From: Acinetobacter guerrae
GTDB taxonomy: Bacteria; Pseudomonadota; Gammaproteobacteria; Pseudomonadales; Moraxellaceae
Length of the DNA: 64,000 nucleotides
NCBI RefSeq assembly: GCF_009372255.1
Contig: NZ_LXGN01000045.1
Span: 140,912 to 204,911 of the forward strand
Reading direction: 5' to 3'
The notes under the pieces were generated by a model. It saw only the letters and a list, made by a program, of their open reading frames with translations, was not told where the DNA came from and ran no database searches. The position numbers were made by a program, and so were the translations under genes. Of the stretch, positions 34,957 through 44,683 are shown in pieces; the stretch's first letter is position 1; every line of letters starts with the position of its first letter.

Positions 34957-35943
34957 TTAAAACTTTCGATTCTTTGTTTCACTTGGGCTTTCACCAAACT
35001 CTTCACGATAAGCACTAGAAAAACGCCCTAAATGTGTAAATCCCCAATCAAAAGCAAGTTTCGAAATTGAAATTTTTTGATTGATCTCTGTTCGACTTAA
35101 TACTTTATATATTTGTTTTAAACGATATTTACGCAAATAAGACATAGGACTCATATTATAAAACTGCTGAAATTCGTCATATAATTTTGATTTAGATACT
35201 CCTGCTAAAACATGTAACATATCTATATTTAAATCTTCACGGGCATGTTCAACAATAAAAACTTCAACTTTTTTAAGGTATGCAGGAACATACTGAGCTG
35301 ATAATGCTTTTAGCGCCGCAGTGTAGTTATTTTCCTGTGATAAAAGTAAAGCCTTAATAATAAAATTTTCATAATCCTCAGATAACATTTGCAACCCATA
35401 AAAATGATTATATTGCGACTTAAGTTGCAAAAAATTTTGAATATTATTCCACCATGTTCCAATTAATTTCTCAGAATCTAGATGCATTTCTGGATTAAAA
35501 ATAACAGGGCGATCAATCGGCTGCTTTAATAAATCAACTAAAACCAGTTGCAGACTTTCTTCAGGAATGACCACCTGCATTTTTTTACAATCTTTATCTA
35601 TAACTAGATTTTGCCATTCAGAGTTGGAAACAATTAATCCACTTTTTTCATTTGAAGTATAATGGACTCCAGCTTTCATCAAAGTTTGCTGTCCCTGAAT
35701 GGGAAGACTAATACTATATGCTTTTAAATGAGAAATATTGATAGCAACATTTGCACCATAACTGATTGTGCCTATTGCTAACTTTTTTCGTGGTAGACGC
35801 ATTCCATCATAATGAAAATTAAGCGTATCACGATAGATCGTATCTAGATGATGCTCACCACAAATATTTGACATCAAACTCTGTGCAAAATCTGCTTTGC
35901 ATGAGTGATGATTTAAATCCATTTCTTGGCTGAGTGGGTCCAT
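34957..35943 (-). CDS. AraC-family regulator, probable activator of antABC
   Basis: The 328-residue protein has a long N-terminal sensor domain of the AraC-binding-like type and a C-terminal AraC/XylS DNA-binding domain. The latter is seen as MLHVLAGVSKSKLYDEFQQF (first HTH) and SISKLAFDWGFTHLGRFSSAYREEFGESP (second HTH and family signature). It is convergent with antABC. AntR of other bacteria is an AraC-type activator that responds to anthranilate, so this is its likely counterpart, though adjacency is the only evidence. The start is not certain: M8 at 35922 is possible. Confidence 0.87.
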   Translation of the reverse strand: MDPLSQEMDLNHHSCKADFAQSLMSNICGEHHLDTIYRDTLNFHYDGMRLPRKKLAIGTISYGANVAINISHLKAYSISLPIQGQQTLMKAGVHYTSNEKSGLIVSNSEWQNLVIDKDCKKMQVVIPEESLQLVLVDLLKQPIDRPVIFNPEMHLDSEKLIGTWWNNIQNFLQLKSQYNHFYGLQMLSEDYENFIIKALLLSQENNYTAALKALSAQYVPAYLKKVEVFIVEHAREDLNIDMLHVLAGVSKSKLYDEFQQFYNMSPMSYLRKYRLKQIYKVLSRTEINQKISISKLAFDWGFTHLGRFSSAYREEFGESPSETKNRKF

Positions 35944-36228
35944 AACCTTGCACCTAGCTAATTTATCGAATATCCCTAATCAAGCAAAATATTTACCAAA
36001 GTCATAAAAATTTACTTATATTTTTATTTTAATGAATCAATTATACACTAAATAGCCATTTTCCTAGGTGATTTAACACTGACTCTAAACTCATCCTACG
36101 GATTCTTTTTATCAAAATAATTCCTTGACCAAAAGTCAATTAAATATAGGATAACCATCTAAACAGTTTATGACCATTATTCGATAGTATAAAACATAGA
36201 TTAAACCTATAAATTATAAGTAATGTCA

Positions 36229-37188
36229 CTACATACCACTGATCTTTACTTTTAAATCTGTAACCGATGCACCCACAGCACCAACATTACCAATCGGACC
36301 ATTTTGTATACCGTTAAATACGTTACTATCTGTTTTCCCTACAGTTCCCATTGTTACATTGCCTAGAGAAGCATCCAATTTACTGGATGTTCCTGTATTT
36401 CCAAATACAAAACCACCTGACTCAACACCCGCATAAAAATTATTAAGAGAAAAACCATTAACAGTGTCTGTTGCTTTAAGACCTAGATCAAAAGTAACCC
36501 CTGTAGAATATGAATTAGCAGGTGTCTGTGCGTCAACATATTGGGATACTAAAGTGATTGGGCATCCTCCACTACAAATCGAACTAATTGCGCCTCCAAA
36601 CTGGATCATATGCCCTTGCGGAGCATTGCCGAGCTGAATGTTCATTTTCGGTGCATTACCAGACACAAAATTTACATCAATATTACTGCCAACACGTAGG
36701 AGTTCTTTGACATCACTATTTAAGTTTGTTCCTGTAAATATAGATTTAGAGCTGTTTGGAGCAGAAGTTGAATTTGTTCCTGCTAAGTAAATCGAAAAAG
36801 GTGAAATAGTAAGACCAGTAATTTGATTGGCGAATGAAACCGCCAAATTTGCAAATGCTTTATTATTGATACCACCATCTGTATCAGCGATGATATTTAA
36901 ACTTGGAGTATTATTTGCACCATTAAAAGTAAGCGTTGTTGGGCTTGCATTTTGACCTGCCACAACTAAACTTGCCCTATTTGCGTATGAAGTTGCCTGT
37001 GCACCATAACCATTTGTATCAATCAAAGAAACTTGATTAAATTGTACTTTATTAATACCTACACCAATATTAATACCATCCTGTCCTGTAGTAGCTGACA
37101 GACTTTGGTCGTCTAGTGGCTGCATTGCAAAAGTCAAAGGTGCAAAGCAAATAAGACTTATACATCCGAGTATTTTATTTTTTTTCAT
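36229..37188 (-). CDS. Fil-like secreted protein 5 (TGQ-motif family)
   Basis: The 319-residue exported protein has a signal peptide (MKKNKILGCISLICFAPLTFA) followed directly by MQPLDDQSLSATTGQDGIN, the hallmark of this family. The body is rich in Asn, Gly, Ser and Thr with alternating beta-like patterns, and the end is LKVKISGM. It is the last gene of a five-gene array and is 95 bases from its neighbour. From memory such proteins are called putative FilA-type pilus assembly proteins, or DUF6160, in Acinetobacter; I am not certain of the name. A surface or fimbria-associated role is plausible but not shown. Confidence 0.75.
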   Translation of the reverse strand: MKKNKILGCISLICFAPLTFAMQPLDDQSLSATTGQDGINIGVGINKVQFNQVSLIDTNGYGAQATSYANRASLVVAGQNASPTTLTFNGANNTPSLNIIADTDGGINNKAFANLAVSFANQITGLTISPFSIYLAGTNSTSAPNSSKSIFTGTNLNSDVKELLRVGSNIDVNFVSGNAPKMNIQLGNAPQGHMIQFGGAISSICSGGCPITLVSQYVDAQTPANSYSTGVTFDLGLKATDTVNGFSLNNFYAGVESGGFVFGNTGTSSKLDASLGNVTMGTVGKTDSNVFNGIQNGPIGNVGAVGASVTDLKVKISGM

Positions 37189-37283
37189 TGTCCTATTCCT
37201 TAAGACAAATGCCGATCTGATTACTTCTTGTACATATTACAGCAATTACAATTATATGTAGATTCTATCCGATTAAAGGCGGA

Positions 37284-38675
37284 TTAGCAGAATTTTAAGC
37301 TTCCATAACAATTTGGTGTAACGCCTTGTGCAGCATTCGATAGCGGCACACTTGTCAAGTTAATAAGAGCTGGCGGTTGGCTACTTAGATCAATAATTCC
37401 CATGTCTTTCTTGATACCACCTGTAAGTAAAGCACCAACCGCTTCATTGCCACTAATAGCAGTTGGATTTTGAGAAAGCGCTACACTCAGGGCATTAGCG
37501 ATTTGTGGATAGGCTGAACTAAAATCTACAGTGTAACCGTCAGGAGTATTTAACACCCCCAAATCTACAGGATTTGCAAATGACATCCACCAACCAGGTA
37601 ATGCAATATCGTCACTTGCTGCTCCAGGCCAATGAATTGCCTGATTTTGAAGCCCTAAATAAAATCCACCACCACTTAAAGGAAGTTTATGGATATACCC
37701 CATATTTTCTTCAAAATTAATCTTAGCTTTTACTCCAGTGATTGTAGCCTGCATATTGAAAGTAGTGTCTCCAACCCAGCAACCCGCTATTACTGAAACA
37801 CATGTATTTAGATTAACATGTAAAGCTCCACTGTCGTAAGTCAAATTCATATCCTGAATTTTTGTTGTTTCCACACCTTGTATTACAACACTTTTCATAC
37901 GATTTCCAGAAACTGTCGAAGCTGGGACGTTATAATCGGCTCTAAGAGAGGGAATTACTAGACCTGTTGTTTTTGAATTACTCGGATCTGAAGAAAATCC
38001 ATTATATGGATTTTTTCCACATCCAGCTGTACATAAAGGCGCAGAAATATTCAGTAATCCCGATACAATTTGAGAAGCCGAGGTCCCAAATAAAGTAGAT
38101 TTATCACTGGGATTACTGGCGGTTGTATAGGTTGTACCATTGGTCGCTTGCGTCTTCAAGTAACCACTTAAACTATTAATACCATTAGGTGTGCCGTTAT
38201 TATCTCCAAAGGTTAAAAGCCCAACAATATCTTCAGCACTTAGGCGAAACCCTGCAATCGACCGAGTTGATGCAGAATTAGGATTTTTAATAGCAAATTG
38301 AATAAAGGGATTAGTTAAAACAGCCGATGAGCCTGCACGCCCTTCACGAGTATCAGCATTGCCGCTCAGGCTCATATTATCAATATCAATATCACAGCCA
38401 CCAGCTCCATTCATACCACCACAACCGAGTTGTAGCTTTTTGATATTGGCATTTAGTTCAACCGTCGCCTCCATACCCAGCTTATAAAATCCGACACCGG
38501 TATTATTTGCATCCGTGTTTCCACTTGCACCCGGAGCAATATACGACAGATTAAATAATGCTTGTCCTGTTTGTTCAGATAATTCTTTATCAGTCAGATT
38601 TGTTAAACCTGTTGCATTAGAAAATGAACCTACCAATGCTAATGATATCGCTAAATATAGTTTTTTAAATTCCAT
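37284..38675 (-). CDS. Fil-like secreted protein 4 (TGQ-motif family, C-x6-C tail)
   Basis: The 463-residue exported protein has a signal peptide (MEFKKLYLAISLALVGSFSNA) and then LTNLTDKELSEQTGQALFN, a variant of the family motif. The body is Asn/Ser/Gly-rich and includes LGCGGMNGAGGCDIDID, a paired-cysteine segment. The chain ends in CYGSLKFC, so the last residue is a cysteine spaced six residues from another, the same spacing as at the end of the 229-residue protein encoded at 41147-41836. Disulfides after export are likely. The gene is 14 bases downstream of the 810-residue gene. Confidence 0.72.
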   Translation of the reverse strand: MEFKKLYLAISLALVGSFSNATGLTNLTDKELSEQTGQALFNLSYIAPGASGNTDANNTGVGFYKLGMEATVELNANIKKLQLGCGGMNGAGGCDIDIDNMSLSGNADTREGRAGSSAVLTNPFIQFAIKNPNSASTRSIAGFRLSAEDIVGLLTFGDNNGTPNGINSLSGYLKTQATNGTTYTTASNPSDKSTLFGTSASQIVSGLLNISAPLCTAGCGKNPYNGFSSDPSNSKTTGLVIPSLRADYNVPASTVSGNRMKSVVIQGVETTKIQDMNLTYDSGALHVNLNTCVSVIAGCWVGDTTFNMQATITGVKAKINFEENMGYIHKLPLSGGGFYLGLQNQAIHWPGAASDDIALPGWWMSFANPVDLGVLNTPDGYTVDFSSAYPQIANALSVALSQNPTAISGNEAVGALLTGGIKKDMGIIDLSSQPPALINLTSVPLSNAAQGVTPNCYGSLKFC

Positions 38676-38689
38676 TTCACTCGTCCTAA

Positions 38690-41122
38690 TTAATTAAATG
38701 AAAATGCAGTATCTCGTGGTGTAATTTTCATTTCACTAGTTAAACGTCCACCAGTAATGGCCATTTCACCTAAGCGTTGTGCACTTCCAATAATCGGGTT
38801 ATTATTAGTATCTTTACCAGCATTAGGATAAAAATTTACGTCCCGAACACGAAAAACCTCCGCTGGAGTTTTATTTGGATTAAAATTAAACCCAAAATTA
38901 AATCCAACACTGTTGGTGTTATTAGGGTCAGCAGTACTATCACGTTGTGCATTTACAATTATTTTATTATCAAATGCCACTGTTCCAACAATGTTATCCA
39001 ATCCCATCGTTGAACCATCTATAGGATCGACAATTTGAATCGTATTGTTTTGAGCCTTATCTAGCTCCAAAAGACCAATAAAGTTAAGCGCATTTTTACC
39101 TTCTTTGGGAGTTCCATCACTATTATAATCTGAAGCAGCCAAAGAAAGAGGAATGATCGAAAAATTCGCCTGTCCCGCCAATCTTAATTTAATCGCAGCA
39201 AGTACATCATAATTTTTCGTAAAACTGTCTGAAGAGGCATAGCATCCACCTGTTGTAGGACAAGTTTTATACTTAGCACCTGGTAGATAGCCCGCCGCTA
39301 ATTGGGCGGACATTGCCATAAGAAGTTTTGGCATGCTGACATTAATCCGACCATTTTCAAAACCCATGCTACCTGTACCATTAAGTAACATATCAATATT
39401 GCGAAGACCAACGTAATAATCAGTTGGGTTATTATTATCGTTAGTATTTGCTCCACCATCGATTAGAATGATTGAAGTTGATTTTGAACCATCACTACTT
39501 ACACCTTGAGTACTAATAGAACCACTAAAGCCAATTCGTTCAGATCCACTCACTGCTGTTTTTTTAATGACACCATTATTATAAGCAACTAAATAATCCC
39601 CACTGGCTGTGCCATTACTTGACCTTGGACTAAATGCAAAGTTAGCATTTAAATTATAAATAGGTAAACCCAAACCCCATTTAGTTGTTGTAGATACTGG
39701 ACTTACTACACCATTGGCATCTGTATAAATAAATTGACCTCGACGAGACAATGCTGAAAAATTCATACCTCGTATTGCCAACACCGTATAAGGAGTATTA
39801 TTAGTTGAGAGTGTTTGGATGTAGTCATTTGTGTTGACTAATCTATTCGCATCAACTGAATTACCTAAATATGTTGAAGTGAGTGCTGTATTGGTAGGTA
39901 ATGTAATTTGATTGGCATTTACTAAATTAAAATAGATACCATCCATACTTAAACCAGCATGATCACTATTTAATGCTACATTTGAAGTCGTTTCTGACCC
40001 AGTTATATTTTTACGCGTTAGCAATGGTGTAATGTTACTAAAACGTACCCCATAGGTCTGATTACCAGCACCACCGAGCTCTAAACTCGTCGCCTCAACG
40101 CCAGATAAGTTATCTCGATCGCTTGTGAATTCACCATTTAAGCGAAATGCGAGTCCTGTATCACCAGCAATGGAGTTGCCACTCGGTGTCACTCCTAAAA
40201 TTGTATTTGCTGTATCTTTAGTACCACGGAGTTGTAATACACCATTAATCATTCGACCATTTGCACCGGCACGTATGATGCCTTTTGCAGAACTAGCATT
40301 AATGGTTGCTCCATTATTAGCCACATTTGGTTGCACCATAAATTCTAGATTTAAACCAGATTTCCCATTTGAATCTCTTTTAAAGTCAACATAGCCAATA
40401 TCTGTTGCACTGCTTCCTGAGACAGGGTTAGTTCTTAATACTAACCCTTCCGTCGGGTCAACATACATATAACCTTTGGCACCAAAATTAAAATTAAAAT
40501 CATTCATTACAAGCGCATTATAAGTTGAACTATCTTGTTTTTGACTTAAACCAATATCTAGACCTTTAATACCTAAATCCAATGAGGAAAAGCCCGTTTT
40601 ACTAAATAGACCATCAGCAGTCGTCATGCGCATCGTTATCGGTGTATTCGCAGTATTTTGAATACTTAATTTTCCAAATGAAGCTGCATTCGTACAGGTA
40701 CTAATCGAATCCGATGTTTTACATAGCGTAAATTTATCTGCCTGAACAGTTCCTAAATTCGCAGCAATTTCTAAATCCAGCCCTGTTTTGCTGCCATTAG
40801 CCAAACTACCTGCATTCATTTTTACTGTCACATTTGACTGATTGGCATTTGCCGTTGTTATTTTCACGCCAGTCAAACTTGCTCTTAAACTATCCTGTGT
40901 ATTTGCTGTTGCGGAACTTCCAGTTTTATCATCCCAATAAAGCTGATCAAAACCAACTGAACCATAACTAACCTCAGCTACAATTCCATCCTGCCCATCC
41001 ACTGCCCGCATATCGCTATCGTTCATTACCTGCATGGCATAACTATTTTGCATAGAAAATAAAATGCTACAGCTAAGAACACTTAAAAGAAATTTTTTTT
41101 GTTTATTCAGTTTAGCCGTCAT
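38690..41122 (-). CDS. Fil-like secreted protein 3 (810 residues)
   Basis: The ATG at 41122 follows GGGAG; an upstream TTG is less likely. It is the largest member: signal peptide (KKFLLSVLSCSILFSMQNSYA), then MQVMNDSDMRAVDGQDGIV, where TGQ has become DGQ. The body is a long run of Asn/Gly/Thr-rich beta-strand-like segments with no recognised enzyme motif, and it ends TSEMKITPRDTAFSFN. The MKIT piece is shared with the end of the first member. The form fits a secreted or surface protein with a beta-solenoid-like body. It has no visible membrane anchor and no autotransporter barrel. Confidence 0.72.
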   Translation of the reverse strand: MTAKLNKQKKFLLSVLSCSILFSMQNSYAMQVMNDSDMRAVDGQDGIVAEVSYGSVGFDQLYWDDKTGSSATANTQDSLRASLTGVKITTANANQSNVTVKMNAGSLANGSKTGLDLEIAANLGTVQADKFTLCKTSDSISTCTNAASFGKLSIQNTANTPITMRMTTADGLFSKTGFSSLDLGIKGLDIGLSQKQDSSTYNALVMNDFNFNFGAKGYMYVDPTEGLVLRTNPVSGSSATDIGYVDFKRDSNGKSGLNLEFMVQPNVANNGATINASSAKGIIRAGANGRMINGVLQLRGTKDTANTILGVTPSGNSIAGDTGLAFRLNGEFTSDRDNLSGVEATSLELGGAGNQTYGVRFSNITPLLTRKNITGSETTSNVALNSDHAGLSMDGIYFNLVNANQITLPTNTALTSTYLGNSVDANRLVNTNDYIQTLSTNNTPYTVLAIRGMNFSALSRRGQFIYTDANGVVSPVSTTTKWGLGLPIYNLNANFAFSPRSSNGTASGDYLVAYNNGVIKKTAVSGSERIGFSGSISTQGVSSDGSKSTSIILIDGGANTNDNNNPTDYYVGLRNIDMLLNGTGSMGFENGRINVSMPKLLMAMSAQLAAGYLPGAKYKTCPTTGGCYASSDSFTKNYDVLAAIKLRLAGQANFSIIPLSLAASDYNSDGTPKEGKNALNFIGLLELDKAQNNTIQIVDPIDGSTMGLDNIVGTVAFDNKIIVNAQRDSTADPNNTNSVGFNFGFNFNPNKTPAEVFRVRDVNFYPNAGKDTNNNPIIGSAQRLGEMAITGGRLTSEMKITPRDTAFSFN

Positions 41123-41146
41123 TTTCAAACTCCCTTTTTATTTTAC

Positions 41147-41836
41147 TTAACAGCGTGGATGAGTTGAATCACAACTAAAAATCATGACTTTACCATTTAA
41201 TGCAAGATTCCCATTCATCATTAAACCTGTAAAACCAGTTTCTTTACCATTATCAAAACCTGCTATAGTATATTTTCCGTTGCTATACCCAGTGCCGGTA
41301 GTTGCTGCCAGATATCCTGGCGTATTTCCAGAACCTTCATTAGCGACCGTATCCGTTTCAATCGAGATGGCATTAAAGCCTAAATTACGTATCTGGATTG
41401 GCTTAGTTTTACTTGAACTTAATTGAATAGCTGGTTTTAATACATTTACAGTATTTGCTTTATTCCGATAAGTTAAATCGGCACCATCCAAACCTAAACG
41501 TTGAATATTAACCGTTCCCTGTATTCCTTTAAATACTAACCATTGTTTCTTTCCAGTCACTGAGGGAGTCCTGACCCCATTAGTATAAGTATCTTGCGAA
41601 CCATCATGATAACGGTTATTAAATGAAACCGCTAAACGGCAATATATAGGATCAGAACATACTGATGAATCCAGTTGGTAATCAGAGGTTTGGTTTAAAG
41701 ACAAATTAAGTGAAATATCCGCTCCTGCCTGCCCCGTAATATGACTCAAATCATCTGAATTAATTTCTTTTAATCCCGCATTTGCATAAACTGCAATAAA
41801 TATAGAAGCAAATAGAATAAATGATAGTTTTTTCAT
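41147..41836 (-). CDS. Fil-like secreted protein 2 (229 residues, C-x6-C tail)
   Basis: The smallest family member has a signal peptide (MKKLSFILFASIFIAVYANA), then LKEINSDDLSHITGQAGAD. It contains CSDPIYC in the middle and ends FSCDSTHPRC, so the C-terminal residue is cysteine in a C-x6-C pair. A TAGGAGC ribosome site precedes the ATG. The stop of the upstream gene is 11 bases away and the next gene starts 24 bases downstream, so it is co-transcribed. The function is unknown. Size and cysteines would suit a small structural subunit, but that is inference. Confidence 0.72.
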   Translation of the reverse strand: MKKLSFILFASIFIAVYANAGLKEINSDDLSHITGQAGADISLNLSLNQTSDYQLDSSVCSDPIYCRLAVSFNNRYHDGSQDTYTNGVRTPSVTGKKQWLVFKGIQGTVNIQRLGLDGADLTYRNKANTVNVLKPAIQLSSSKTKPIQIRNLGFNAISIETDTVANEGSGNTPGYLAATTGTGYSNGKYTIAGFDNGKETGFTGLMMNGNLALNGKVMIFSCDSTHPRC

Positions 41837-41847
41837 TTTTTGAGCTC

Positions 41848-43776
41848 CTATAGTCCTTTCGTTGTTATTTTCATATGTTGGATAAGCAAACCATCAATTG
41901 CAGCAGATCCAAAATTATTCGAAGGTGCGGATTGTTGTACGATTGCATTTGTTGGCATACCTGCCACACCATTGGTAGAAACTACCTGAGGGGTTGAGAT
42001 TGTTGTTCTATCGACATTATACCAACCAGTACCAGAGGTAGGATAAGTACCCCAAGCTTGCCAAGCATCTGTACGAATATCTGGACCACTTGTACATCCT
42101 AACCAATTTGATGAACATTTTAACGTGGTTGTCCAACGCCTACCTTGTGATTGAACTTGTTGCACAGTTTTATTATAAATACCTGTTCCATCAACAGTTG
42201 CACCAAAGGAAATACCAACCGCACCAATATCAGATGATGCTGTAAGAAGATTATTTATTGCATCATAATTCGTTGAGCCGATCGTAATACTACTATGTGT
42301 GGCATTAGCACCCTGATAAGTCACTCCGCCAAGCGTTAATTCACTTCCACACTTATAAATATTACAAGTAGAGCCACTATAGGTCACTCCAGAATCACCA
42401 GTATCTCCAGCATAACGAGTATAGACTTTAGAATAAATATCTTGTTTATTTGGAATACGAGCTATTTCTAAAACAATATTTTTTCCATCACTAGCAACAC
42501 CCAAAGTCACTGGCTGATATAAATTCCCTAATACCAAGTTCGCATTGACGTTATATAAAAATAATCCTTCTGAATCATCAAAAGTTGGCATAGTCGAAGA
42601 ACTATCGATTGCAGGGGTTGTTATTAATCCTTGCTCATAACCTGATTTTTCTCTAGTACTCAGCCTTAAAACATTCGTTAAAATAGGAGCTTTCCAAGTC
42701 GTAGTAGTTATATCTGTCCGCTGAATTACTCTCTCTTGAGTGGTACACCTACCATTAGCAAAACTTGTTAAACTTGCGTCACAGCCAGAATTAGGATTAG
42801 GAGTAGTTGAACCAGAAACTGGATATAATAGATTTGTAGTTTCACCACCTTTAGTAGTGGTAGATGTAGCAGTACCTCTTAAAGTTGAGCTATCTCCTGT
42901 GTTTAGCCGCATAACACCTGTTAAACCCAATGTATTATTATAACTAGTACTCATACCACCTGTATTGGTTGCCCCACCAAGCGTTTGAAAAAGTTTAAGG
43001 TTTGTTCCATTCAAACTAAAACCATTTAATACAGCTTGTAACCTTAAACGATTTGCCCTGGTGGCATCTGACGCACTTCCATACATTTGTCCTAATTGGA
43101 ACTGAGCTGAATCTCCTTCTATTTTACTAGGATCACGAACTAGCAAATCACCCCACAGCCCTAATTTTAGATTATATGCGCCTGCACCTAATTCATCTGT
43201 AGTTGGTAAAACTTTATTATATAAAGGAGCTTCTATAGATAAATAACTAATATCACCCTTACCAGAATCTGTTGGTGAAGTTGCCGAGAAATTAGGAACA
43301 TTCTTTTCAGTTGCTACCTTAATAATCCATGGATTCTCGGCAGTGCCCCAACTTACAATATCTTTACCAAATCGCGTATTCCAATCAGAGGACGTAATGG
43401 TTGAGCTTTTAGAATTGTTCGCTTGAGATAATGCTAAACCATATAAATAAATATCAGCTTTACCAACAGCCAAATCTGAACTATTTATAATATCATTACC
43501 ATTAGCATCTTTATCCTTGTTCGTATTTAGTGATTGTGGAGTTAAAGGCCCTACAGGAATTATATGAATATAACCTGCACCTGATGTATTATCCGCACCA
43601 TTAAACTGAAAAGAAAAATTTTGAGGAAGAACTGCAATCCCCTCACCTGTCGTTTCACTTAAACTTTCATCAGAAATTTCTTGCAGAGCAAAACAGGACT
43701 GACTTAAAAATAAGCCAATTACGCTCGCTAAAACGGTTTTTTTAAAATTTACCGTATAAGTAATTGCCGTCATCAT
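41848..43776 (-). CDS. Fil-like secreted protein 1 (642 residues), first gene of the array
   Basis: The start at 43776 is best spaced from AAAGGA; an ATG three bases later is also possible, and a further upstream extension lacks a ribosome site. The exported protein has a signal peptide (KKTVLASVIGLFLSQSCFA) followed by LQEISDESLSETTGEGIAV, where TGQ has become TGE. The body is Ser/Thr/Asn/Gly-rich, includes several isolated Cys pairs (CNIYKC), and ends DGLLIQHMKITTKGL. It leads a five-gene operon of related proteins. An inverted repeat lies upstream at 43833-43853. Confidence 0.72.
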   Translation of the reverse strand: MMTAITYTVNFKKTVLASVIGLFLSQSCFALQEISDESLSETTGEGIAVLPQNFSFQFNGADNTSGAGYIHIIPVGPLTPQSLNTNKDKDANGNDIINSSDLAVGKADIYLYGLALSQANNSKSSTITSSDWNTRFGKDIVSWGTAENPWIIKVATEKNVPNFSATSPTDSGKGDISYLSIEAPLYNKVLPTTDELGAGAYNLKLGLWGDLLVRDPSKIEGDSAQFQLGQMYGSASDATRANRLRLQAVLNGFSLNGTNLKLFQTLGGATNTGGMSTSYNNTLGLTGVMRLNTGDSSTLRGTATSTTTKGGETTNLLYPVSGSTTPNPNSGCDASLTSFANGRCTTQERVIQRTDITTTTWKAPILTNVLRLSTREKSGYEQGLITTPAIDSSSTMPTFDDSEGLFLYNVNANLVLGNLYQPVTLGVASDGKNIVLEIARIPNKQDIYSKVYTRYAGDTGDSGVTYSGSTCNIYKCGSELTLGGVTYQGANATHSSITIGSTNYDAINNLLTASSDIGAVGISFGATVDGTGIYNKTVQQVQSQGRRWTTTLKCSSNWLGCTSGPDIRTDAWQAWGTYPTSGTGWYNVDRTTISTPQVVSTNGVAGMPTNAIVQQSAPSNNFGSAAIDGLLIQHMKITTKGL

Positions 43777-43832
43777 GACCATCCTTTTATACGATGCTCC
43801 GCACCATATTTCTTTTTCTATCAATCCCTTAT

Positions 43833-43853
43833 CTTAAGCACTTAATGCTTAAG
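43833..43853. promoter_or_regulatory. Inverted repeat upstream of the fil-like operon
   Basis: CTTAAGCA and TGCTTAAG are perfect eight-base arms around CTTAA, 57 bases upstream of the first gene. It is a candidate operator, with no further support. Confidence 0.35.
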
Positions 43854-43960
43854 CATAAATTTTGGCAGTTTTTGCCAACCCTTACTCAATTTCTATTATG
43901 CGTATTAATTACGCAAATGCAAAAAAAAACATGTAAAAAAAAACTTTTCCGATAAACGAA

Positions 43961-43983
43961 AAAACGGCCCTTTCAGGCCGTTG
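43961..43983 (-). terminator. Terminator of dcd
   Basis: On the minus strand AACGGCC and GGCCGTT form a stem around TGAAAG, followed by a T run. It lies about 30 bases past the dcd stop. Confidence 0.88.
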
Positions 43984-44012
43984 ATTAAAACACTTTTTAG
44001 ATCAAGTCGTTA

Positions 44013-44582
44013 TCAAGCTTTGGGCAAAGTCACACCCAATTGCCCCTGATATTTACCACCACGATCTTTATAAGATGTTTCACACACTTCATCACTTTCA
44101 AAAAATAGCATTTGTGCCACCCCTTCCCCTGCATAAATACGTGCAGGCAAATTGGTGGTATTGGAAAACTCCAGTGTCACATGACCTTCCCATTCAGGTT
44201 CTAGCGGAGTTACATTCACAATAATTCCACAACGTGCATAGGTCGATTTTCCTAAACAAATTGTCAGGACATTACGCGGAATACGGAAATATTCGACGGT
44301 TCGCGCCAGAGCAAATGAATTGGGGGGAATAATACAAACATCGGACTCGATATCAATGAAGCTCTTTTCATCGAAGTTTTTCGGGTCAACAATCGCAGAA
44401 TGGACATTGGTAAAGACTTTAAATTCAGGAGCGCAACGCACGTCATAACCATAGCTTGATACACCATAGGAAATCAGTTTTTCGCCTTCATTATTAAAGC
44501 GAACCTGATTTTCTGCATACGGTTCAATCATGCCGTGTTTTTCGCTCATCTCGCGAATCCAACGATCAGACTTAATTGCCAT
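44013..44582 (-). CDS. dcd: dCTP deaminase
   Basis: The 189-residue protein has the dCTP deaminase/dUTPase fold motifs: [57 protein letters not shown] and a C-terminal [10 protein letters not shown]. The catalytic glutamate lies in the VTLEFSN segment. It deaminates dCTP to dUTP for dTTP synthesis. The length matches E. coli Dcd. The gene stands alone with its own terminator. Confidence 0.96.
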   Translation of the reverse strand: MAIKSDRWIREMSEKHGMIEPYAENQVRFNNEGEKLISYGVSSYGYDVRCAPEFKVFTNVHSAIVDPKNFDEKSFIDIESDVCIIPPNSFALARTVEYFRIPRNVLTICLGKSTYARCGIIVNVTPLEPEWEGHVTLEFSNTTNLPARIYAGEGVAQMLFFESDEVCETSYKDRGGKYQGQLGVTLPKA

Positions 44583-44683
44583 TTGTTTATCCCAATGTTC
44601 AAGATTTTACTGTCGGCTACTTTAACTTAATTCACTTCCAATGAAAATCTTTCAATGAAATGAACGCAGCTTCAATACCTCAT

